From the NCBI RefSeq assembly GCF_029542625.1, contig NZ_CP120733.1:1550001-1614000 (forward strand): a stretch of DNA of 64,000 nucleotides, in the 5' to 3' direction. The notes beneath the pieces were generated by a model. It had not been told where the DNA came from. It searched no databases and saw only the letters and a list, made by a program, of their open reading frames with translations. The DNA comes from Tepidibacter hydrothermalis (GTDB taxonomy: Bacteria > Bacillota > Clostridia > Peptostreptococcales > Peptostreptococcaceae). The position numbers were made by a program, and so were the translations under genes. Within the stretch, counting starts at the first letter, position 1. Each line of letters opens with the position of its first letter. Positions 8,296-16,358 of this stretch are shown here, in pieces.

Positions 8296-9441
8296 TTGAA
8301 AAAAATAGTTCTAATTACCTTAATTAGTATAATTATTGTTGCTACTGGTGCAGTTTGCAAGGCTTCAGAAGAACCACTTACCATTACAGTAGATGACAAA
8401 GTGATCCTGTTCGGTGAGTCTACGGGATTACCTTATGTAACCGATACAGGTCGTACTATGGTACCTTTACGTATTTGTTTGAGTTCAATAGGTTGTGAAG
8501 TGGATTGGAATCAACAGAGGCAGACTGTGATATCACGCAAGGGTCAAATAAAAGTTCAAATTCCTATAGGTAAAAAGGAGATTTTAAAAAACCAAATACC
8601 CATTTCTATAGATACAGCTGCAGTAGTAAAAAATGGACGTACTTATCTGCCTCTTAGAGAGGTTATGGAGGCTTACGGATATGCCGTTGATTGGGACAGT
8701 AAAACTAGAATCATTTCAGTAACTCAAAATACCTCATATGAGAATATGATAGAGTTCACTCCATTTAATATAAATGGGGGTTCTACGGGGATATTCTCAC
8801 GTAAACAGCTTGAGTTTAAAGGTTTTGATGGTGTGCAAGCAGAAATTACGCTACCTATGGTTAAAATAGCTGAAAAGGGAGACTGTCCATATGTATATTT
8901 TGGCTTTGACTGGAAAAATGATGAGGGAAATGTTGAAGGTGGATTTCAATTCATTGAAGATCCAAATCATCCCAACTATAATAAATGGACTGTATATATG
9001 CGTCAAGGGAATGATTGGCTCTGGGGAAACAATATTGCTTTGGAACAAGGTTCTACCCATCATATAAAATTCTATAGTGCGAAAGTATCTGAAGAACAAG
9101 TGGATTTGGTGATTGAGCTTGATGGGAGAGAAATAATTAGAAAGGTTTCAACGGCTATCGACTTTAAAAATACTTCTGTAAAAGCAGTCACATCAATAGC
9201 AATGTCTAAAACTTTTGATGGTACTAATTGCTTTTCACGATCAGATAATTGCAAGATTACTAATATGAAGGTATCCGAGGTGAAATCCGATTTGTATTTG
9301 GATTTCAAAAACTATGATTTATACAGTGAATGGAGGCCAACAATTGAGGGTAGCGGTACATGGTTTGGAACAGTAGACTGCATTCCTTCTTATTTGAATA
9401 TTGGAAGTGATGGAGCAATTTCTATATATAAGGGACAGTAG
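8296..9441 (+). CDS. Secreted stalk-domain (copper amine oxidase N-terminal-like) protein
   Basis: This 381-residue protein starts at TTG with AGGAGG 9 bases upstream; the nearer ATG 8291 stops after two codons. A signal peptide (1-24) is followed by two copies of the 'stalk' domain common in clostridial surface proteins (GRTMVPLR and GRTYLPLRE, residues 30-150). The C-terminal 230 residues are Trp/Gly-rich and beta-like (PYVYFGFDWKND, NKWTVYMRQGNDWLWGN), suggesting a jelly-roll or concanavalin-like binding domain, with no enzyme motif I recognise. It likely functions at the cell surface. Codon use looks somewhat richer in G and C than its neighbours. Confidence 0.75.
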   Translation: MKKIVLITLISIIIVATGAVCKASEEPLTITVDDKVILFGESTGLPYVTDTGRTMVPLRICLSSIGCEVDWNQQRQTVISRKGQIKVQIPIGKKEILKNQIPISIDTAAVVKNGRTYLPLREVMEAYGYAVDWDSKTRIISVTQNTSYENMIEFTPFNINGGSTGIFSRKQLEFKGFDGVQAEITLPMVKIAEKGDCPYVYFGFDWKNDEGNVEGGFQFIEDPNHPNYNKWTVYMRQGNDWLWGNNIALEQGSTHHIKFYSAKVSEEQVDLVIELDGREIIRKVSTAIDFKNTSVKAVTSIAMSKTFDGTNCFSRSDNCKITNMKVSEVKSDLYLDFKNYDLYSEWRPTIEGSGTWFGTVDCIPSYLNIGSDGAISIYKGQ

Positions 9442-9649
9442 ACAATAATCTTTAAAATAAGATCTTACTTAATAGTGATAACCTTATATTTATGAGAAAA
9501 TTTTTCAAGGTGAGACATAAAACGTTTATTGACATTCAACTTAATTTCAGCTAAATTATTATTATACAGAATATATTTGATGTTACTATAAAATTTATAT
9601 TATACTATTGAAAATCGTAGTAATGTTTAAAATAAAGGAGTTGAATGGG

Positions 9650-10003
9650 TTGAATAAAGACTTGCTAGAGATTAAATGCAATGTTGGTGTAGCAAATGTT
9701 GTCATGCAAGGTAAGTGGAAATTTGCAATAATTCATTTCTTATCACAAAAAACAATGAGATTTGGAGAACTTCACAGAGCATTACCAAATATTCGACAAG
9801 GGTATTTAACTCAGAAGTTAAGAGAGCTCGAGAAGGATGGTCTAGTGCATAGAGAGGTGTACAAGGAGGTTCCTCCAAAAGTGGAATATTCTCTTACTGA
9901 TATTGGTCGTGAGTTTCTACCTGTTACCCAAGCAATGGAGAAGTGGGGTAAAAAATACAACGAGCTTTTACGCCAAACATTTGAAGAAGATGGTTCTGAA
10001 TAG
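9650..10003 (+). CDS. HxlR family transcriptional regulator
   Basis: About 117 residues with the HxlR winged helix: a conserved single Cys near the N terminus (EIKCNV), GKWKFAIIHFL, MRFGELHRALPNIRQGYLTQKLRELEKDGLV, then a wing VPPKVEYSLTDIG. TTG 9650 is favoured because AAAGGAG lies 9 bases upstream; TTG 9608 is possible but has no good site. It is directly upstream of the oxidoreductase operon at 10291, separated by a strong terminator. Regulation of that operon is an inference from position. Confidence 0.85.
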   Translation: MNKDLLEIKCNVGVANVVMQGKWKFAIIHFLSQKTMRFGELHRALPNIRQGYLTQKLRELEKDGLVHREVYKEVPPKVEYSLTDIGREFLPVTQAMEKWGKKYNELLRQTFEEDGSE

Positions 10004-10025
10004 AATATACGATGATTAAGTAATA

Positions 10026-10063
10026 AATAGTCAGCCTTTACTGAAAGGCTGACTATTTTTTTG
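10026..10063 (+). terminator. Terminator after HxlR gene
   Basis: A 14-bp perfect stem (AATAGTCAGCCTTT) with a 4-base loop is followed by a T run. Confidence 0.9.
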
Positions 10064-10207
10064 TTATAAAGTATAGAGTCAAAAAAAATGAAACTTTTTC
10101 AAATGAGCAATACTACTAATTTCAACAATACTCTTTTTTAACATACTATATACGAAAAATTATAGTACTTGTTGATAACGATGAGTCACAGTACAATTTA
10201 CTTATAA

Positions 10208-10294
10208 ACATTAAGGCACATCAGCGGATTGCCTGAAGCATTAAAACGAGTTGTTAAAAATTGTCAACGAATAACCAAGGAGGCATTCAAATGA
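10208..10294 (+). pseudogene. Possible 3' remnant of a lost coding sequence
   Basis: A frame of 28 codons reads TLRHISGLPEALKRV... and ends in TGA overlapping the ATG of the next gene (ATGA overlap). It has no start codon or upstream body. It has a natural-protein look and the tight overlap typical of a former operon partner, but it is too short to name. Confidence 0.3.
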
Positions 10295-11352
10295 AATCAT
10301 TATATGAAAAGACCTTGTTAGGTGGCATTGAGGTTAGAAATCGCTTTGTACGATCAGCAACACACGAAGGCTTATCTCCTGATGGAGTTGTTACATCAGA
10401 CATAATTAATCTTTACAAGGAACTGGCTCTACAAGAGGTTGGACTTATTATTACGAGTGGTCTTGAAGTAACTGAAGAAAAAGTGTTTTCAAACTCAATG
10501 AGAATCAATGAAGGTATCTGCATTGAACCTCTAAGACAGATTACCGATTCAGTTCATGAAGCAGGTGGCAAAATTGTTGCACAATTGCTACACGGCGGAA
10601 CGTTTATATTTGCTAAGCCAGACTACCAGCCTCAAGGACCTTCACCTATACAGGATAGATTTTCGCAAATTACAGCCAAAGAAATGACAAAAGAAGATAT
10701 TAATAATATTGTTGCACGATTTGCTGATGCTTCGTATAGAGCTAAACAGGCTCAATTCGACGGTGTTCAGATTCAAGCATCATTCGGTTTCCTTCTCAAC
10801 AAGTTTATTTCTCCATATTACAATAAACGCCAAGATGAATACGGTGGAACTATTGAAAATAGATCAAGATTCATCGTGCAAATCAGAAAAGCAATAGCAG
10901 CTAGATGTGGAATCGACTTCCCTGTGTTTATTAAATTGTCTATTGATGATCTTATGAAAGATGATGTAGTAGGACTTGATTATAAAGAAGGAAAAGAAAT
11001 TACAAAGCATCTAGCTGCATCAGGATATAATGCAATAGAAATGACGGTTGGCAATTTTGGTGAGATTCCACTGACATCACAGTTTAATGGTGGAGAACCG
11101 TACTTCAAAGATCAGTTTATTGAGCTAGCGAATGAAGTTGATATTCCACTAATTGCAGTTGGAGGAATTCGCACGGAAAATGCAGCTGATGAACTTCTTA
11201 ACTCTAATAGTATTGAAGCGATATCATTCAGTCGACCTTTTATTGCTGATATGGATTTGGTTGGAAGATTTAAGAACGGCAAACCATCAAGATGTACAAC
11301 TTGCTTCCAATGTAATGGTCCAAATGGTATCAGATGCATCAAGAATGCTTAA
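10291..11352 (+). CDS. Old yellow enzyme family NADH:flavin oxidoreductase
   Basis: A 353-residue single-domain OYE (TIM barrel, FMN). Visible elements are RNRFVRSATHEG (FMN loop), AQLLHGG, IQASFGFLLNKFISPYYNKRQDEYGG (substrate and FMN region), AVGGIRT and SFSRPFIAD (phosphate-binding end). The C-terminal CTTCFQC...C cluster resembles the iron-sulfur ligands of the 2,4-dienoyl-CoA reductase subgroup, but the second domain of those enzymes is absent. ATG 10291 follows AAGGAGG; the TTG at 10261 lacks a site. It probably reduces activated C=C bonds. It heads a run with two tautomerases and a flavin-binding protein. Confidence 0.9.
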   Translation: MKSLYEKTLLGGIEVRNRFVRSATHEGLSPDGVVTSDIINLYKELALQEVGLIITSGLEVTEEKVFSNSMRINEGICIEPLRQITDSVHEAGGKIVAQLLHGGTFIFAKPDYQPQGPSPIQDRFSQITAKEMTKEDINNIVARFADASYRAKQAQFDGVQIQASFGFLLNKFISPYYNKRQDEYGGTIENRSRFIVQIRKAIAARCGIDFPVFIKLSIDDLMKDDVVGLDYKEGKEITKHLAASGYNAIEMTVGNFGEIPLTSQFNGGEPYFKDQFIELANEVDIPLIAVGGIRTENAADELLNSNSIEAISFSRPFIADMDLVGRFKNGKPSRCTTCFQCNGPNGIRCIKNA

Positions 11353-11383
11353 TGACATATAAAGTTTAGTTAGGAGGATAGAA

Positions 11384-11578
11384 ATGCCAATAATCAATAT
11401 AAAAACAACGCCTTTAACAAAGGAACAAAAAAGCGAGATGATACGTCGTATGACTCAAGTGACAAGTGAAGTCACTGGTGCACCAGAAGAAGTTCATATT
11501 GTTCTTATAGACGAACTTCCTTATGATGCGGTGGGGATGGGAACGAAGTCAGTTGCTGAAATAAGAGAAAAAAAGTAG
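11384..11578 (+). CDS. 4-oxalocrotonate tautomerase family protein, copy 1
   Basis: A 64-residue small tautomerase with the conserved N-terminal Pro after Met removal (MPIINIK), which is the catalytic base in this family, and the usual VTGAPEEVHIVLIDE strand. It has its own TAGGAGG. It is followed 18 bases later by a second, divergent copy, which suggests a heterohexamer or two substrates. The role in this operon is presumably isomerising an enol or unsaturated ketone before or after OYE reduction (inference). Confidence 0.9.
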   Translation: MPIINIKTTPLTKEQKSEMIRRMTQVTSEVTGAPEEVHIVLIDELPYDAVGMGTKSVAEIREKK

Positions 11579-11596
11579 TCTAAGGAGGAGAGACAT

Positions 11597-11791
11597 ATGC
11601 CTGTTATAAACGTAACGTTAAGCCCAATCCCAGAAGAGCAAAAGAAAGAACTTATTAGTCGACTTGTCGAAGTGTCTATGGATATTACTGGAACACCTGA
11701 GCATGGCAACGCAGTAATAATAACCGAGTTACCATTGAATGCTCTAGGGGTAGGTAAGAAAACTGCAGCAGAAGTGTTTGGTAACAAGTAA
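11597..11791 (+). CDS. 4-oxalocrotonate tautomerase family protein, copy 2
   Basis: A 64-residue paralogue of the preceding gene (MPVINVTLSPIPEEQK). It keeps Pro1 but is only moderately similar elsewhere (DITGTPEHGNAVIITELP). It is preceded by AAGGAGGAG. Two adjacent unequal subunits resemble heterohexameric 4-OT-type enzymes, but no Arg11-type or Arg39-type residues can be assigned with certainty here. Confidence 0.9.
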   Translation: MPVINVTLSPIPEEQKKELISRLVEVSMDITGTPEHGNAVIITELPLNALGVGKKTAAEVFGNK

Positions 11792-11848
11792 AAAATATAA
11801 ATCGTAAATAGTATAAGCGAAACAGTATGAATAAAAAGGAGGCTCATA

Positions 11849-12250
11849 ATGAGTAAAGTAGTAGAGTATTTAAACAATAACAAAGTAGGTCAATTTGCAA
11901 CAATTAAAGATGGTCAGGTCGTTATGAGACCATTCCATTTTCTATGTGAAAAGGACGGTAAATTCATATTTGGTACGGCCAACGACAAAGAAGTGTACAA
12001 AGAATTAAAAGAAAATCCTACAGCGGCTTTCGCTGTTATGGGACATAACATGCAGTGGGTAAGACTGAGAGGTAAAGTACAGTTTTCTGACAACCAAGAG
12101 CTTAAAAATGAGATGTTTGAAATTGAGCCTTTACTATCTACAGTTTACAAAACACCCGACAATCCAAGGTTTGAACTGTTCTGTATTTACGATGGAGTAG
12201 CATCACTTCACGGCGGAATGGGAAATGTGGTAGAGGAAATTAAATTCTAA
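11849..12250 (+). CDS. Pyridoxamine 5'-phosphate oxidase-like flavin-binding protein
   Basis: A 133-residue split-barrel protein (FATIKDGQVVMRPFHFLCEKDGKFIFGT, MQWVRLRGKV). Proteins of this size usually bind FMN or F420-like cofactors and reduce or sequester small molecules; few are true PdxH enzymes. It follows an AAAGGAGG site and ends the OYE-tautomerase operon. A paralogue lies at 21209-21607 next to another HxlR gene, so the HxlR + PNPOx-like pairing occurs twice in this window. Confidence 0.85.
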   Translation: MSKVVEYLNNNKVGQFATIKDGQVVMRPFHFLCEKDGKFIFGTANDKEVYKELKENPTAAFAVMGHNMQWVRLRGKVQFSDNQELKNEMFEIEPLLSTVYKTPDNPRFELFCIYDGVASLHGGMGNVVEEIKF

Positions 12251-12308
12251 AAGGAAATCATTGTAAATAATGACGTATACAGAGTGGTTATGCCTAAATA
12301 ATGAATTG

Positions 12309-12341
12309 AACCCTTTAAGATTATATCTTAAAGGGTTTTTC
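12309..12341 (+). terminator. Terminator of the OYE operon
   Basis: Arms AACCCTTTAAGA and TCTTAAAGGGTT pair perfectly and lead into a T run. Confidence 0.9.
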
Positions 12342-12411
12342 AAAATGTAAAAAATATATTATAATATTATTTTAGTATATATAATAAATAATAGACAAGA
12401 GGAGGAAAACT

Positions 12412-13230
12412 ATGTATAAATTAATTGGATTAGATATGGATGGTACCTTACTAAATAAAGAAAAAAAGGTATCAAAGGCTAATTATGAAGCTATTCAACA
12501 GGCAAAGAAGCAGGGAAAAAAGGTTGTTATTGCAACTGGAAGACCACTTGTTGGAGTAAAGAAATTTCTTGAAGAGTTAGACCTTATTTCTGATGAGGAT
12601 TATGTTGTAGCATTTAATGGAGCTTTAGTTCAAACTACTAGAAGTGGAAAGGTTATCTCTAAGACAATTTTAAGCTTAGATCATTACAAAGAACTTTATG
12701 AACTGAGTAAAGAACTTGGTGTTAATATACATGCATTAACAGAATCTAGTGTAATTACACCAAAGAACAATAAGTATACAGATTTAGAGGGTAGTCTGAA
12801 TGGGATAGAGGTTTATGAATTACCAGTTGAGTCTGTTGATAAAGATGAAACTATAGTTAAGGTTATGATGATTGATGAACCTGAATTAATAGATGAGATT
12901 ATTCCTAAAATACCTCAAAATATTAAAGATAAATATACTATTGTAAAGAGTGCTCCTTTCTTTTTAGAGTTTTTACACAAAGCTGTAAATAAAGGAGCAG
13001 GAATTAATGCAGTTGCAAATGAGATTGGCATTAATTCAGATAAAGTAATTTGTGTTGGAGATGCCGAAAATGATCTTGCAATGATTGAATATGCAGGACT
13101 TGGAGTGGCCATGGAAAACGGATTTGATCAAGTTAAAGAAATTGCAGATTATATAACTTTATCAAATGAAGAAGATGGTGTTGCACACGTTATAAACAAG
13201 TTTATGATAGAAAAAGTAGAAGCAGTATAA
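12412..13230 (+). CDS. Cof-type HAD superfamily phosphatase
   Basis: 272 residues with motif I DMDGTLLNKE (nucleophile Asp), motif II ATGRP, and motifs III/IV in VNKGAGINAVANEIGI and VGDAENDLAMIEYAG. This class IIB (Cof) arrangement dephosphorylates sugar or nucleotide phosphates in the cytosol. The substrate is not predictable. It is a single-gene unit between two strong terminators, with AGAGGAGG before the ATG. Confidence 0.95.
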   Translation: MYKLIGLDMDGTLLNKEKKVSKANYEAIQQAKKQGKKVVIATGRPLVGVKKFLEELDLISDEDYVVAFNGALVQTTRSGKVISKTILSLDHYKELYELSKELGVNIHALTESSVITPKNNKYTDLEGSLNGIEVYELPVESVDKDETIVKVMMIDEPELIDEIIPKIPQNIKDKYTIVKSAPFFLEFLHKAVNKGAGINAVANEIGINSDKVICVGDAENDLAMIEYAGLGVAMENGFDQVKEIADYITLSNEEDGVAHVINKFMIEKVEAV

Positions 13231-13266
13231 TACAAAAGCCCCTTAAATTTAAGGGGCTTTTGTATT
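13231..13266 (+). terminator. Terminator after Cof-type phosphatase
   Basis: A perfectly palindromic 34-base hairpin (arms TACAAAAGCCCCTTAAA) starts one base after the stop codon. Confidence 0.9.
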
Positions 13267-13420
13267 AAGAAGGTAATTAGTATTCAATTTAAAGGCCTAT
13301 AGAAAATGAAATAGATTCTAATATATAATTAAGATAATATTTGGGAATGGTTTAGAGTTCAAAAATTTTGGGATATAAATATAGTACACTAGTTTGTAAC
13401 TAATAATTAAATTTATTAGG

Positions 13421-14356
13421 TTGATACATAAAATTACAAATGATACAATATCAAGCATAGAATATGTTGAAAATGGAGGAATAATCATGAAGAAAGACGA
13501 AATTAAATTTTATTTAACTTGGGAAGACGAAGATGAAGATGAAATAACAGTAGTAACAAAGATACAAGACTATTTAAATGAGTATGGAAAATATGAAAAT
13601 GAAAAATTAATAATTGGTATGTGGAGTGAAGCTTATGAGTGTTCACCAGATCATATAGTTGAGTTTTTGGTAGAAAATGCAGAACAATTTCCTAATCTAA
13701 AAGAAATATATTTTGGAGATATGGAAGGAGAAGAATGTGAAGTTTCATGGATAAATAATACTGACTTAGCACCATTGATAAACACTTTTAAAGTTGAAAA
13801 ATTCACTGCAAAAGGTGGGCTAGGTCTTAGATTTGATAATATTAAAAGTGAAAGTTTAAAAAGCTTGTCAATAATTTCAGGAGGAACTGATAAAGAAACT
13901 CTGAATGATTTGATAAATGCACAACTTCCTAATTTAGAAAGAATAGAGATATATTTAGGGGTTTGTGATTATGGATTTAATGCAGAGGTAGAAGACATAA
14001 TTCCATTTACAAAAAGAGAAAATTTTCCTAAATTAAAATATTTAGGTCTAAAAAATAGCGAAATTCAAGATGAAATATGTGAAAAAGTTTTTGAAGGAGA
14101 TATACTAAAAGATCTTAGAGTTTTAGATTTATCATTGGGAACATTAGGAGATAAAGGAGCAAAAGTAATACTTGATAATATAGAGAAGTTATCACATTTA
14201 GAGTGTTTTGACTTAACATATAATTATATTTCAGAAAATCTATTAAATCAAATAGGAAGTAAATTAAAAGAATACAATGTAAAGTTCTTATCAAGTCAAG
14301 AAGATGTTGATATAGATGAAGATGATGAGTGGAGATATCCATATATTACGGAGTAG
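13421..14356 (+). CDS. STM4015 family leucine-rich-repeat protein
   Basis: A 311-residue protein with an acidic N-terminal region (WEDEDEDE) and then leucine-rich repeat-like units (LPNLERIEIYLGVCDYGF, FPKLKYLGLKNSEI, LRVLDLSLGTLGDKGA, LECFDLTYNYIS). The string GMWSEAYE...FGDMEGEECEVSWINN is typical of the STM4015 family, as I recall it. ATG 13487 has a strong GGAGGA site, but the upstream in-frame segment (SIEYVENGGI) resembles the family N terminus, so TTG 13421 is given; the truth could be either. It is the first gene of a five-gene conserved cluster. The biochemical role is unknown: it could be a scaffold or a modified substrate. Confidence 0.85.
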   Translation: MIHKITNDTISSIEYVENGGIIMKKDEIKFYLTWEDEDEDEITVVTKIQDYLNEYGKYENEKLIIGMWSEAYECSPDHIVEFLVENAEQFPNLKEIYFGDMEGEECEVSWINNTDLAPLINTFKVEKFTAKGGLGLRFDNIKSESLKSLSIISGGTDKETLNDLINAQLPNLERIEIYLGVCDYGFNAEVEDIIPFTKRENFPKLKYLGLKNSEIQDEICEKVFEGDILKDLRVLDLSLGTLGDKGAKVILDNIEKLSHLECFDLTYNYISENLLNQIGSKLKEYNVKFLSSQEDVDIDEDDEWRYPYITE

Positions 14357-14361
14357 GGATT

Positions 14362-15501
14362 ATGAATAAACAATTTTTATTAATAGGAGATCCTAAAGGG
14401 AAAAGATTAGATGTATTCATAAACTGTTTAAAGAATATTGATATACATAATTATAAGATTATTAAATGGAATGATGTTTTAGAAGATATAAGTATTATAG
14501 ATAATAATTTAAAAGAAAATACTATATTGAAAGTAGAACCACCAGAGAAGGACCTAGAAATTTACAGAGGTTTTTTGAAAAAGGGAATAAATAAAGGTAA
14601 TTTAAGTAAGAAAGAAATTGAAAAAATAGATTTTAGCGAATATCCAATAGTTGAACCAAGTCAATGGTATTATGGTATTCAAAGTACATTTATGGATATT
14701 GAAAATTTGTTAAAAAGAAATAACCATAGAAATATTTTTTCTATGGTTGATTTTAATGAAGCATTAATAATGATGGATAAAGAGAAAACATATGAACTTT
14801 TAAGTAAAAATAAAAATAATTTTGAATTACCTAAAAGGTTAAAAAAGTATACAAGTTATGAAGAGTTTAGAGAAGATAATTTTAATAAATTTTTAAAATG
14901 CTTTATAAAGTTAAAATACGGATCTGGTAGTACAGGTATAATTGCATATGTTAACAATCCAAAAATAAAAGAAGAAAAGATATACACATCCCTTAATTAT
15001 AAAGAAGTTAAAGGTAAAAAAGTATTCTTTGGAAATTATAAAGTAAACTGCTTTAAAGATAAAAAGGTTATAAAAAATATGATTGATTGGGTTCTAGAAA
15101 ATGGTGCTCATATTGAAATGTGGATACCAAAATCAACCTATAATGGATATGGTTTTGATACAAGAGCTTTTGTTATTGATAAGAAAGCTGATTACTTAAT
15201 TTCAAGATTAAGCAAAACTCCAATAACAAATTTACATCTTAAAAATAAGAGAATGGAAAGTGAAGAGTTTCTTAAAGCTTCAGAATTAGAAGTTATAAAG
15301 AAAGCATCTGAAGGTGTAATGGATATTTTTAATAACTCTTTATATTCAGGAATAGATGTTGTAACCTCTACAGGATTTAAACCTTATATAATAGATGTAA
15401 ATCCATTTGGAGATTTATTTCATAATTTAATTGATACTAAAAGAAATGTTTATTATAAAGAGATAAAAACTGCTATTGAAAGGATAGATAATATAAAATG
15501 A
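14362..15501 (+). CDS. STM4014 family ATP-grasp-like protein
   Basis: About 379 residues. The N-terminal part (FLLIGDPKGKR) is a Rossmann-like lead-in. The central and C-terminal parts look like an ATP-grasp fold: FIKLKYGSGSTGI (ATP-lysine and glycine loop), AHIEMWIP (hinge) and PYIIDVNPFGDL (Mg-binding Asp/Asn strand). ATP-grasp enzymes form amide or ester bonds through acyl phosphates. The ATG is placed at 14362 with GGAGTAGGG upstream, just after the STM4015 stop. It overlaps the next gene by 4 bases (ATGA), so translation is coupled. Confidence 0.85.
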   Translation: MNKQFLLIGDPKGKRLDVFINCLKNIDIHNYKIIKWNDVLEDISIIDNNLKENTILKVEPPEKDLEIYRGFLKKGINKGNLSKKEIEKIDFSEYPIVEPSQWYYGIQSTFMDIENLLKRNNHRNIFSMVDFNEALIMMDKEKTYELLSKNKNNFELPKRLKKYTSYEEFREDNFNKFLKCFIKLKYGSGSTGIIAYVNNPKIKEEKIYTSLNYKEVKGKKVFFGNYKVNCFKDKKVIKNMIDWVLENGAHIEMWIPKSTYNGYGFDTRAFVIDKKADYLISRLSKTPITNLHLKNKRMESEEFLKASELEVIKKASEGVMDIFNNSLYSGIDVVTSTGFKPYIIDVNPFGDLFHNLIDTKRNVYYKEIKTAIERIDNIK

Positions 15502-16343
15502 TTAATATGAATGAAGTAGTTGGAAAGGATGATATTCTTTTTCTTACACTAGATACTTTAAGATATGATGTAGCACAAGCAGAATATTTAGCAGGAAATT
15601 TACCAAACCTTTGTAAAGATAGTGGATGGGAAAAAAGACATACACCAGGTAATTTTACATATTCAGCTCATCACAGTTTTTTTGGAGGATTTTTACCTTC
15701 ACCTGTTGAGTATGTTCCAATACATGAAAGAGAACTTTTATTCTTTATGAAAAATAAAGGGTTAAAGGCATTAAAAAACGATAATGCATTTTTATTTGAA
15801 ACAAGTAACTTTGTAGAAGGTTTAGCTAGTGAAGGATACAAGACAATCTGCATTGGTGGAGTTATTTTCTTTAGCAAGATGAATGAATTATGTAGTGTAC
15901 TTCCAAATATGTTTCAGGAAAGTTATTGGAAACCTAGATTTGGGGTAACTAATCCAAAATCACCAGAATATCAAGTAGATTTAGCTCTTAAAAAGTTAAA
16001 GGAATTAGATAAAGATGAAAGAGTATTTTTATTTATAAATATATCAGCTATTCATGGACCAAACTATTTTTACTTAGACAAATATAAGAATAAAACAGAT
16101 GCATATGATTCAAGCAAAAATATTTTGGCATCAAAGCTTGATTGTGTTGAAAGTCAAAGAGCAGCGCTTAGATATGTTGATAAATGCTTAGAACCTTTAT
16201 TTGAATATATGAGAGAAAGAAATAGAACCTTCTGTATAGCATTATCAGATCATGGAACTTGCTATGGAGAAGATGGATATGAAGGACATAATCTAGCTCA
16301 TGAGATAGTATGGAATGTACCTTATAAACAGTTTTTCTTATAA
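15498..16343 (+). CDS. STM4013 family sulfatase/phosphatase-fold hydrolase
   Basis: A 281-residue protein of the alkaline phosphatase/sulfatase superfamily: LTLDTLRYDV (first metal Asp), HTPGNFTYSAHHSFF (nucleophile region), NISAIHGPNY (His) and SDHGTCYGEDGYEGHNLAHE (metal Asp/His pairs). It has no signal peptide, so it works in the cytosol. It is shorter than classical sulfatases and lacks the Cys of the CxPSR formylglycine motif, which fits a phospho- or other transferase/hydrolase. It shares the cluster with two radical SAM enzymes and an ATP-grasp protein. Confidence 0.85.
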   Translation: MINMNEVVGKDDILFLTLDTLRYDVAQAEYLAGNLPNLCKDSGWEKRHTPGNFTYSAHHSFFGGFLPSPVEYVPIHERELLFFMKNKGLKALKNDNAFLFETSNFVEGLASEGYKTICIGGVIFFSKMNELCSVLPNMFQESYWKPRFGVTNPKSPEYQVDLALKKLKELDKDERVFLFINISAIHGPNYFYLDKYKNKTDAYDSSKNILASKLDCVESQRAALRYVDKCLEPLFEYMRERNRTFCIALSDHGTCYGEDGYEGHNLAHEIVWNVPYKQFFL

Positions 16344-16358
16344 TAAAGGAGTACTTAA

